NCBI RefSeq assembly: GCF_964340395.1
Contig: NC_135555.1
Location: 17,396,246-17,460,245 of the forward strand
Direction: 5' to 3'
Origin: Glandiceps talaboti
Taxonomy: Eukaryota > Hemichordata > Enteropneusta > Spengelidae
Length of the DNA stretch: 64,000 bases
The position numbers were made by a program, and so were the translations under genes. Below the pieces are notes generated by a model. The model was not told where the DNA came from and made no database searches. It saw only the letters and a program-made list of their open reading frames with translations. Positions 30,401 through 42,400 of this stretch are shown here, one piece after another. The stretch's first letter is position 1. Each line of letters begins with the position of its first letter.

Positions 30401-33400
30401 AGTGACATGATTGGACGTAGCAATATTGACCATACATAGGCAAGTAAATATTCAAAAAATGTATGCAAATATCCCTAGCAACCATGCCCATAGCAACAGC
30501 CAAATGATTGCATATATTGCAAAGATATCAGGGATTGATGGACAAATGAATAAACATTGAAAATAATGTGTGCAAATATACCTAGCAACAAGACTACGCC
30601 CATAGCAACAGTCATGTGATGATGTATTTTGCGAAGATAACATCACGGATTCATAGACAAGTCAATGAAAATACAATATATGCAAATATGTCTAGCATTG
30701 CAACATGACCATGCCCATAGCAACAGCCAAATGATCGCGTATATTGCAAAGATAACAACATGGCTGGATAGGCTACCGGATAATCATTCAGGAAACGAAC
30801 ACCTATACCTAGCATAGATCAGCATGTGGATAAGTATTTTTAAAAACTGTACAGTTGTGCTATAATGCCATTGGTGGTATTTTTTAAAATCTAGTCCAGA
30901 TATTTTCTATATGAAGTAAAGATACATGTGTGTCAAAACAAATCGTGATGTCAGTGCAGTAAGGTCGTATCTGCTGTACAATTCTCGCTATCTGCAATAA
31001 AATTCTATGTATCGCTGAGGAGTCAAATGGAACGCAGTCTCGTGACCGCGCTTGCATTTGTCGACACCTACACTTCTGGTCGCCTATGTCAATACACGTG
31101 AATGTTTCTTCCAAACAGTTTAATTTGTAACAAATAAGATAAACGCAAGTTTTAAGCTCATATAATTATGGAGGTGGGAAATTTAAATATGTACAGTAAC
31201 TTTCCAGAGCAAAATTACAAGAGATGTCTACGACTGAAAATGGGAAACAAACATTCCTGTGTATTAGCATAGCCGACCGGAAGTGTAGTTGTCGACATTA
31301 GAACGCGTTGTTGTGCGACTTCGTTCCATTTGACTCCACAGTGATGTGTACATGTAAAATTGTATTGCAGCAGATACAACCTTACTGCACTGACACAACG
31401 AAATATGATATTGCTGAATTAATAGAATATTTGATGGTGTTTTGTTGGTGCATAGCAAACTACATGTAGGAGCTCGTATCCCCATACTTGGTTTCTTTAA
31501 CATTTGTGTATGAGACAGGATGAACAAATGGCAGAAATGGAGCTATAACATTTGGTTCTGTCCATGTGTCTGTTTGTGTGTCTGTCTGTCAAGCACAGTC
31601 ACATGTCAAAGGTAATGCACAAAGGTAGTTCATGATCTGGGACATATGCATGTCATGACGGTCACCTGTATGTCAAAATTGCAGCATATTTGTGATAGAC
31701 ACATTTTCCCCAATACTTGTACATTTGTATCTCCAAAAGGTTGATACATATGGACACCATTGCGGTGTCATCTCACATTATTAATGTTAAGCTTTAATTT
31801 CTAACAAGGCATTAAACTTTGACTTTGACCTTGACCACCATCTTCAAGGTCAAATGCTCAATTATGTGTGAAGTTTTGTATGGTAGAGACACCATTCTAG
31901 TGTCTGCACCTGTACTTAAAGAGTTAAGCTTTCCGCTGGACACTAAGCGCTTTGACCTTGACCTTCATCTTCATGGTTAAAAAGTAAATTATTCAGTAAC
32001 TGTTCAATAACTTGTTTTATACCAAGAGTCTCCATTTAAGTGTATACATCCACAAGGTACACTTACTATTCAGACATTGAATTTTGACCTTTACTTTCAT
32101 CTTCAAGGTCAATTTAGATTTACAAATTTTGTAGAATAACTTTGCCATACAGCAAACCAGGTGCGTGTGTGTGTGTGTGTGTGGGGGGGGGGGTTATGTC
32201 TTCCATGAAAGTGTGTTGATGAGGGAATTGAATTGTTAAAATTGATGTCATTTGAAAGACACATTTTCTTAACTTTTATAAAGCCTCCATACACACTTGA
32301 TAGAGACTCAGAGGAAGGTGAAAGTTTGTCATGAGAAAAGTATACCTGTATGTATACACATGTTCAGTCAGCAATTGTCATTCTCTCTTAATTTGGAAAT
32401 ATATACAGCTTACCGTCCAACCTCCTGAATCTGTGTCCATGTCACAATAAACTTCAATAGATGCACTGTTATCAGGGGTTACTGTATAAACACCACTCTG
32501 TGTAATTCCTTGTTGTAGCAGATCATAGCAATCTCTTGCTGTAGGTGCTAGAATAACATATTCCTATGTCACATGACAAGTATGATTCAAGTTCCAAACA
32601 TGCAAAGGGAGTAAGTCTAGATGGGTGTTGCTTTTAATAATGTTGTAGAAACCTGTAAATGTTTTTAAGTCTAGCTACTTCACATAGGCCACAATTAAAT
32701 TTGAAAATAATAGTTTTATAAAGTTAAAAATATGTACTAATTAAGTTCCTTTCTTGTGTAATAGATATTAAAATCATATTCAATTATTCAAATAGAACTC
32801 AATAAAGACTTTAATGTGAGAGGAAAGGCATCTTTGATGTGAGAGGAAAGGTATCTTTGGTGTGCGAGGAAAGGCACCTATGCATTGTATAATGCTGATT
32901 TTGTCACGGCATACAAGGACTTTCACCAAAGTAGAACATTGGTCTTTTCCGGTTAGTGTGGTTAACAACACATGTTTTAGTACTTTTGGAAGTGAAATAA
33001 AAGTCTTTCTGATTCTAGTACTCTATCACTTGTATATCATATTAGCTTACTGAATTACTGGTGTATCTGTATCAAAAACCGATTAATAAAAACATGTATA
33101 ATATGTTAATCCAAGTTATATACCTCACAGCAAATACTCATCAGTGTAACTAACTTACTTGGTGTATTAGTCAGATCTTCTAATTTGGTCTGTATGTTCT
33201 GTAAAATGTCCATCATTGAGCTGATAGAGGTGTGCAGTTCTTGTATTTCCTCATTTGTAGATGTTTGGTGTTGTACGATGTCCATCATGGTAGTTTCTAG
33301 TGCTTCTATCTTATCATTTGTAGATGTTTGCTGTTGTTTGATTTCTTCTATGTTATCATATGTATTTGACTGATGTTGTCTGCATGTATACTTGTCGACT

Positions 33401-36400
33401 GCAGTTGGCTGACTATTACACACAGTGAAAAACAAAACCAGCAGGGCGAATCCAGAGAATGCCATAATACATGTATGTACATGTAGCATAGCTTGTTGTC
33501 AAAATCACCTGATAAATGTCAGAGAAGCGAGACAAATTATTTCATTACTTGAATAGCTAAGAGTGACATCCAGAATCCTTGCATTATTTGTATCTTTGTT
33601 AGGTCTGCTAACTCACATTAACTAGAATAATTTCATGGATGAAATGTCTTATACTACAGTGAAATTGTGTGTGAAAAAACTTATAATGCAAAGGAGTAAA
33701 TTTTGGGTAAGTTGAAATAGCTACATGTACAGTGGTGTGAAAACTTTTCTAACTCCGGAGGGTTTTGTGTTTGTGTAGGAAAGTTCGATGATCACTCCAG
33801 AGTACCTTAAATACTAATAACTTGTCCGTATCTTAAGTAATTGACAAACGATTGGCCATTTTGATTTTGTAGTCATGATAGCAATGTTAAACTTACTGTT
33901 AGCTAGTCCAATTTTAATCCTGGATGATAGTGTAGAACTACACTCTAGAAATTCCAATACAGTAGTAGGGTTCTTCCAGGTACAGCTTTCTTGTATCCAA
34001 CTGATAGTAACAAGTACCGTGTAAGTGATGTCGTCTTTATTTTTATGTGTTTTCCCCAGCTCTATTTGGTACACAATGGGTAACCTTTGCATAAATAGAC
34101 AATCAGTGACCCAATAATTGACCTGCAATATAGAACATTGGACAAGCACACAACAGAGGTGTTCTTACATTACCAGTGCTTGTAAATTGATCGAGTTTGT
34201 CGGTTTATTGTTTTTACTTATGAAGCATGGGTATGTGTGAGGATTAATTAGGCTTGTTTACCAAGGAACAGGTACTAAATTTCTAAAACCCATCTCACAT
34301 AAGCATAATGAGCATTTCAATTGTTTGCATACCCAGAAATCTCTACCCTAGTATACATTATGTATAGTAGGTCAATTCTTGACTAATTTGAATATTTTTG
34401 TGTCACACTTTTTGGAGAAGTCCCACAATGCAAAGGTGGTGAAAGTGACTTTTTTCGACAATGAATGGATATCAACCAAAGCAGCTAGGATGGAATTATT
34501 TCATTTATTGCATTTAAACTAGAGCTAGAACTCTTTACATATACATGATATAATACATGTTGTTATGAACTAACTGTGGTGCCAGTAAGTTTTGCAAATA
34601 AAGCATAATGTCAGTGATTAAAAGTTCATTGAATGACAGCAACTGTGAAAGGACTGATGTCTCAGAATGTTTATTGATATCAACCATTAGCTTGGACATC
34701 TGTACTTTCCCATACATCTCATAAACTAGTTTGTGTATTTAGTGAGCATTGTTAGTATTTGTAATGTGTGCATGTCATTGTTAATCCTCACTTTGTGAAT
34801 ATGTAGTCATAATAATAACCTCAATCAATCCTATATAATTATGTATATTTAATGAACATGAATGTTATTTTAAAGATGGGTAGAATATTTAAGTATATAT
34901 TTACATACTTAGTTAGATGTACATTATTTACAGGCTAGAAAATATAAAAACAAAATATAGTTTAAAAGATATTAAAATGGAATACAAATAAATTGATTGT
35001 GAAATTTTAAAACAATTACACCAATTTACTATTATATAAAAACTTGTCTTGAATGTAGACCAGCTGTCCTTGGCAATACCGTAATATTATACAAATGTAA
35101 TGTGAATCTGGAAATTTTCGCTGGAGACTTATTTTCACTTATTTCACTGGATAACAAAACTCTATAATTAAGTAGTGACTAAAATGCCTTCTTGTACTTG
35201 AATAAAATGTGTTAGTCAGGTAATTACCAATAGTGAAAATTAGTGTTTGAGAACTAGCTGAAGTCTGAAAACAATGCAAAACTTTGTTGATGTGAAAATA
35301 CCTAGGTTTGCAGTCATTTACTTACAAATGTGATTGTACATTTATTGACATCAACACATAACTGATGTCATATGATTATATAATATTAAGTCTCATTTAC
35401 TTTTACTTTTACACTAATGATTATCACACCCATATCAAAATATCAAAATATCTCATTTTGCATGTTATTACAAATAAATGGAAAATTCATCTTTCAGTTA
35501 CTCGACTAACATACGTAAGTCGTGTTGATCAGCCTTAGCAGGCTTCTAAAGCATGAGTGTACTAAACTGCCCAATATTCTGTACAGTCCAACCAGATTTG
35601 GTTGCAGCCAATCACAATTTGCTATCCTGTACAAGGTGTCAAAATGGCCATGATATCAGCCTTTTACTGTTCAATTGATATTTTGTGTTTTAATTACTAA
35701 TTTCAGTTTATGGTTATAGTGAAAAAAATTGATGAAATATGGGTAGCTAGTACTGTTTTCAGTAACTACATTCAGTTTATAGTTATATTTACTGTTTTGA
35801 ATTACTAATTTCAGTTTATGGGTTATGTTTTCAATCACTAATTAAATTTATCATTGTAGTGAAAATCACCAAATGAGCCATATACCATACAGGTACATTT
35901 AGATCTTAGATCTTGTTCAACTTGTAGTCTATATCAATGGTCGTATTTTCATCTCTGTATACTTCAGAGAATAGTAATAACCCTTCCAACGTTGCCACAC
36001 TACACCAGTTGCATACTGATCAGTCTGTCCACCTAGATATTGACCATTAAGGTTTGCACCATGACAACGTCCATACCACCATGCTCCTGTGTATATAGCA
36101 GCACAATTACCACCTTCATGTTTGTCATTGTCCCTATCTCTCGTACCGAACTGCAAACTCTGGTGGGGAGTTAATGAATCTTCTGTAATGATAGATATAT
36201 TGTACAATATTTATATTTATCATTTGATACAATCCAGATATCACCATGCTTTGATATCTGCAAACTTATAAATCAAACAATTAGCTGTTATATGTCCGTC
36301 TTTAGAACTGAACTGCATCCTCTGAAGAAATTAAATTTGACCTTCTAAAATGTCATAATTATGCAATATCAGTATATTAATCTTTTAAAACTGGTTGGTT

Positions 36401-39400
36401 TTCATACAATGTGAATTTTCTTTATGAATTGAGATAAAATTATCTTAATGAAGTGTATGTATGTATGTATGTATGTATGTACACTATGTATGTATGTATG
36501 TATGTATGTATGTATGTATGTATGTATGTATGTATGTATGTATGTATGTATGTGCGTGTTTATGTATGTATGTATGTATGTATGTATGTATGTATGTGTG
36601 TGTGTGTATGTATGTATGTATGTATGTATGTGTGTGTGTGTATATGTATGTATGCATGTATAATAATAATAATAATAATAATAATCATAATAATAATAAT
36701 GTTGGTTTCTTTTCCACTCCATGCTCAAAGCGCTTTACAATTATTACCCCTGGCTCGGATCAGAATGGCACAACGGCCCTTTAGTCTTCCTCAACTCCCC
36801 GGGGAGCATACAATCTATTGCAGCCATTTAAGTATATAGGATTAAAGCCTTCACATTGCAACCTACATCCTACCAGGTCCCCAGTTATACAGCTGGATTG
36901 ACTGAGGCACAAGGACCATTCAGAAACAAACGGCAGTGATGGGGCTCAAACCTGCAACCTGCAGATTCCAACCAAACCACTCTAACAATTCACCCATCAT
37001 GACTCCATGTATGTATGTATGTATGTATGTATGTATGTATGTATGTATGTATGTGTGTATGTGTATTTATGTATACACTTCATTAAGATAATTTTATCTC
37101 AATTCATAAAGAAAATTCACATTGTATAAAAAACAACCAGTTTTATATACATCCACATCCCTGTCACCATTTTGACAGTAAAACCAAACCAAACCATACC
37201 CCACGTCATGATCATAAACTTCATGCTATGTATATGTTGGATAATTGCTCTTGATTTTAATAGATATACATGTAGGTTGATTCAGTAATAGTCTGTTCAG
37301 TCAACACTCTTGCAAAAGTCAAGACCAATGTGCAGTTTATGATGCATTGTGTTGCTTTGTCTGTCAAAATTGTGACAGGGATGTGATGTGTCTTTCATAA
37401 TTACTCCCTTTTTATCAAATCAACATCTACGGGAGACAGTCACATGCAACATTACATCCTATTTGACTGTTAATCCTGCACAGATTTCTTAATCTTTTGC
37501 TGTATTGTAGACAGTTAAAATTTTATCCTGTCAAGGAAATGTTGAAAGGTAATTTTCCACAGAGTTCTGTATATTAATAATCTTACCTGCATCTCCACTA
37601 TAAGCTCCTACTTCCAATGTGTAATTAGCAGCCTCATCACTGATAGAAAATCTATCATACACTGCATATCTTGTCTCATTTTCAAAATCTTCCAGCTCCA
37701 ATCTGAATTCATACTGACGACCTTGATTAGTTAGTCTATAAATGTTGTCATTACCCAACCAGAATTCTCCATCCAAGTTACCAAAGCCAGTCTTGTAGTC
37801 ATCCCAGTAGAGATAAAAATCAACACTTCCATCTTGTCGTCTCTGAAACACCTACCTGTACGTGGTGATAAAATGAACCAGCTGAAAACTGAAGCTTTAG
37901 CCTTGACCTCCAACTTCAAGATTAAATAGTAAATTTTTCAGTAAGTTTTCAATAACTTGTTTGATACTAAGATAGTCAATAAGTATATATAATTATGTAC
38001 ATCCACAATGTTAGAGGTATACTTATTATTCAGACATTGACTTTTGACCTTTACCTTCACCTCACCTTCATGGTCAAGTCAGATTTGTTGAAGAACTTTT
38101 GCCATACAACCAATCAGTGGGGAGGGGGTGTACTATATGTATGTTGTCTACAAAAGATTGCTTATGAAGAAGCTGAATTGTTAAAATTAATGTACTTGAA
38201 AGACATATTTTCTTAACTTTAGTAAACATATGTACTCAATTGATAGCCTTCAATAATACTAGATAGAGAGGAGGGTGAAAGTTTATCTGGGGAAAAAATA
38301 TTATTACACGTCCAGTTAAATCATTGTTATTTTGACTATTAACATATATACAGCTTACCGTCCAACCTCCTGAATCTGTTTCCATATCACAATAAACATC
38401 CATTGATGAGCTTACTCTGCTTTCTGGAGCTACTGTATAAACACCACTCACAGTAATACCTTGTTGTAGCAGATCATAGCAATCTCTTGCTGTAGATACT
38501 AGAATACCAAATAAATAATTATACCAGTACATAGTCAAAATTAGTGAATTGGCATGTATTGATGTATATATACATGCATGTATATGTGTAAAGGAAGTAT
38601 CTCTAGTATAGGCGTTGCTTTTGATGTTGCAGAAAGATGTTTTAAAATCTAGCTATTTTTTTTAAAGTTAAAAAAAAATATGTGTGTGATTTTCTTTGTT
38701 GTGTAATAGGTAATCAAAATCATCTTCAATTTATTCAAGTAGGACTCTATGAAAACTTTAATGTAACAGGAAAGACACTGCTATGTATAGTACTGATTTT
38801 ATCACAGTATTACAAGGACTTTCACCAAAGTAGAGCATTGGTATTTTCCTGTTATTTTGACAAAACAATTATGAACAACAATGTTTCCGTAGATATTGTT
38901 AGATTACTAAAATTGACTTTCAACTTTGTCTCTATATTTGCTATAACAGTGACAGACATTGTTGAAGTTACACTTAAACTTAGAGATAATATCAGCAGTA
39001 AACACCAGGGTGTTACATACATGTACTTGTAGTTGCCTTGTCTGGAAATACTAGTCCCATGTATTTTTGAATGATATGGCTGCTATGATAGTTTAAGTAA
39101 TTCTTCTTTAAACATGTGCATTCTTTCATAGTTATAATTTGCAGGTATTTACAAGGACTCATTCAAACACAACATTGATGAGCATGTACCTCTGAAAAGA
39201 AAACAAGGCGTGGTCAAGGAACAACAAAAAGCAGAAAACTCCTTGTATAAAGTTGTCTATTCATTCAGGCAAATGCATAGACTACTTATCAGTATCCAAC
39301 TGTGACAAATCATGAAATTTTCAAGTACTTTACACTTCCGCAAGTAAATTCAACTTGAAGACTACTAACTTTGAAACCAATACTAGTAATCTATCAATAT

Positions 39401-42400
39401 TTATGTAAAGATTTCTATTCTTATTTCATCAAATAAGCTGTAGTATGGTTAACAACTTGTTTTAGTTCTTTTTGAATTACTATATCACTTGTTTATCATA
39501 ATTAGGCTAAATTACTACCATTTCTGTATCAAAACTGATAAAAATGTACAATGTTAATCCCTTTTCACCTCACAGTGAATGGTCATCAGTGTAGAAACTT
39601 ACTTGGTGTATTAGTCAGATCTTCTAATTTGGTCTGTATGCTCTGTAAAGTGTCCATAATTGAGATGATGGAAGTGTCCAGTCCTTGTATCTTATCGTTT
39701 ATAGATGTTTGGTGTTGTTTGATTTCTTCTATGCTATCACATGTACATGGTTGACGTTGTCTGCATGTATACTTATCAATAATTGTTAGCTGACCAGTAC
39801 AGACAGTCAAATATAAAACCAGCAGAGCAGAACTAAGGACTGCCATAATGTACAGCTTGTAATTTGAATTACCTGACAAATATTGAAAGAAGTAAAATAA
39901 ATTATTTTGTTTAACCAGAGAAGTGTAATCCTCATGTATGAAGAATATTAAAGCTTTTGTCAAGCTGACTAGTATTCAGGGGTTCAATTTCTACACGTGT
40001 CACTTTTTATTTTCAAATTTATAACAAATTTAAATATAATAGGCAATCTCTTTCTGATGTGACAATAGTTCTAGTAGCTTGACAAGTTGCAAAAATATCC
40101 TAAGACAATGTAAATTGCTGAAGGCGAAAGATTTAAATATACAACAAATTGGTTAGCATGGTATATGTAGTATTATTATACAAAAGTTGCCAAAATGTGC
40201 ACTTCCTGCAATTCTACAAGATTATAATTGAGTCAGACTCCAAAAACATAATCAAACTGTATCAGAAATTACTTGCAGAGGTTTTAATACGTGGTGATAT
40301 TTTCACTGCAGTGCAAGACTGAAAATATTACTTCATACCTGTATGCAAAGGATATGCACACGATTGTTCTTTGTACATATACATGTGTATGCAACTGTGT
40401 GATCACACAGTGTGATATTAATACATAACCCCCATGGAGTGTGAGCGCATGCCAGTATGAGTACTCGAGGGGTATTTGCTTGCATGTGTTTGCTGCTGCC
40501 TTTCACTTCCTATGCTCATGAAAGTATATAGCCACAGTCAGAGAAAACTGCAAATACTCTTGCAAATATTCCAAGTATGTCTATGCCTTACTTGCATTCA
40601 CACACACACACATATCATTTCTATACCTCATACAAGTGTTAGTTACTTACTGTGGTCATCCAAGTTTAACCATGAAAGTGCATTTAGAGCTGATTTCTAA
40701 ATCAAATGAGTTCTGTTCTTCGTTGTAAGAGGAAGTTGAACTAGACTGTATTCATGTCTTTGTTGTTGGTTACTTGATTCTATTTTGGGCACAATGAGTG
40801 AAGTGACCCTCTTACCCTCAGCAGCATTAACATCAGACAATACATATAGTCAGTCGCTGACCCATCGAACTGACATTTTGCCTGAAAAACATCATGGCAT
40901 ATTTATAGTAACTTTCTTTTATATTATAAATATATTGTCTAGAACCTCTTGGCCAAATAATATGATAAATAAATCAATGATTTAGACTGATATACTAAGA
41001 TTATCATTCAAGGTGTTTGTGTTTCTTAGAATAAAGTAGACCATTACAGAATTTTAGATGATCAGATTTTAGACCAAAATACATTTTGTAGCACTGAGTT
41101 CCATACTTAGAAAATTTGGTGCATCGCAAAATGTAGTTTTCAATCTTGTATATTTTCCCCCAGGAGATAATATTATTGAGGCTATTTAAATTAATGGCAC
41201 ATTTATGATTTGGTAAAGGACAATGTACCACATTTTAGACTAAGCAAAATTGAGAAGAATGTAGATGAGAACCCATTTCAGAATTTTGAGCTTGAAAAAG
41301 ACAGACCTCATTTTCAACCAAAGGGCCAGAAGCCATGCACCCCAAAGGGTGACACATATACACAATATGTTTAGTCAAATATGGGGAATAGTCCTTTCCC
41401 CCTGGGATCATATGTAATCTGGGGGAAATGCAGGTCCCCAAACTGCAACTTGTGGCACCCTAAATACTATACCACCTGGGATCATAGCAAGAAGTTAACT
41501 CTTCTAAGTGTCAAACAAACAGATTGAGATCAAGTACAAAGTAATGTGTGTACAAGGTATCTTAATTTAACTATAATTATACCATATATGATGAATTGTG
41601 ATTTAGGATAGCTAGTTTCTCATGCAATTTATTACTTGTGATCAGCTTATTAATTCAACTGATTGTGTGGTACCGGTATATATTTACTTGTCACCCTGTA
41701 GTGATCACTCCAGAGTATAGCTATACTTGACTTGTCTATATCTTAAAAATTGACACACTTCTGGCCATTTTGATTTTGTAGCCATGGTAATATTACTGTT
41801 AATAGCAAGTCCAATTTATTTTAATCCTGGATGATAGTGTAGAACTGCACTCTAGAAATTCAAATATATAAATATAGTAGTAGGGGTTCTTCCAGGTACA
41901 GATTTCTTGTATCCAACTGATATTAACAAGTACTATGTAAGTGATGTCGTCTTTATTTTTATGTGTATTCCCCTGCTCTATTTGGTACACAATGGGTAAC
42001 CTTTACATAATAGACAATCACTGACCCTACAATTGACCCACAGTATGGAACGTTGGGCAAGCACACAACAAAGGTGCCCTTATATTACCAGTGCCTGTAC
42101 AGGGGTCGAAATAATGAAAAAATTTCGCTTGTCCACTGGGCAAGTAGAAAACAAAAAGTACTTGGCCCAAATCAAAAAGTGCTTGCCCATTCCAAATAGT
42201 GGGGTATTTTTGTGTGGCTTACAAATGCACTGTTGTGATTGATTGGGCTTTCTTTTGTTTATTATCAAAAAATGTCACTTGGAAAGTTTCTGTGGGTACT
42301 GAAAAGTTCTCCAGACAATAAACAGGAGTCCTAGATAATATCAATTTTCATGGCCTAATTAATATTCATACTATAGCATAGCATACAATATTTTGTTCAC

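Larger units (their letters stand above)
24700..34800. repeat. Segmental duplication, unit A
   Basis: Carries fibrinogen gene A. Homologous to unit B at about 34840-43760, in the same orientation. Colinear matches lie downstream of the gene (24975-25320 with 35040-35400; 26570-26790 with 35461-35670), at all four exons, and upstream (33814-34190 with about 41710-42130; 34370-34740 with 43340-43750). Units differ by several insertions. Confidence 0.85.
36386..37148. repeat. Perfect 55-bp inverted repeat flanking microsatellite and SINE
   Basis: 36404-36458 and 37073-37127 are exact reverse complements over 55 bp. Similarity continues outward to about 36386 and 37148 with few mismatches. Between them lie a TATG tract, the SINE and a second TATG tract. 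Gene A has a single diverged copy of the left arm (27390-27420). This suggests a recent inverted duplication in gene B intron 3. Confidence 0.85.

Noticed and set aside
33814-34149. Frame conserved between the two duplication units (33814-34149 and 41799-41990)
   Set aside because: The two copies differ by indels that are not multiples of three and change the frame, so it is DNA similarity of the duplicated upstream region rather than a coding exon.
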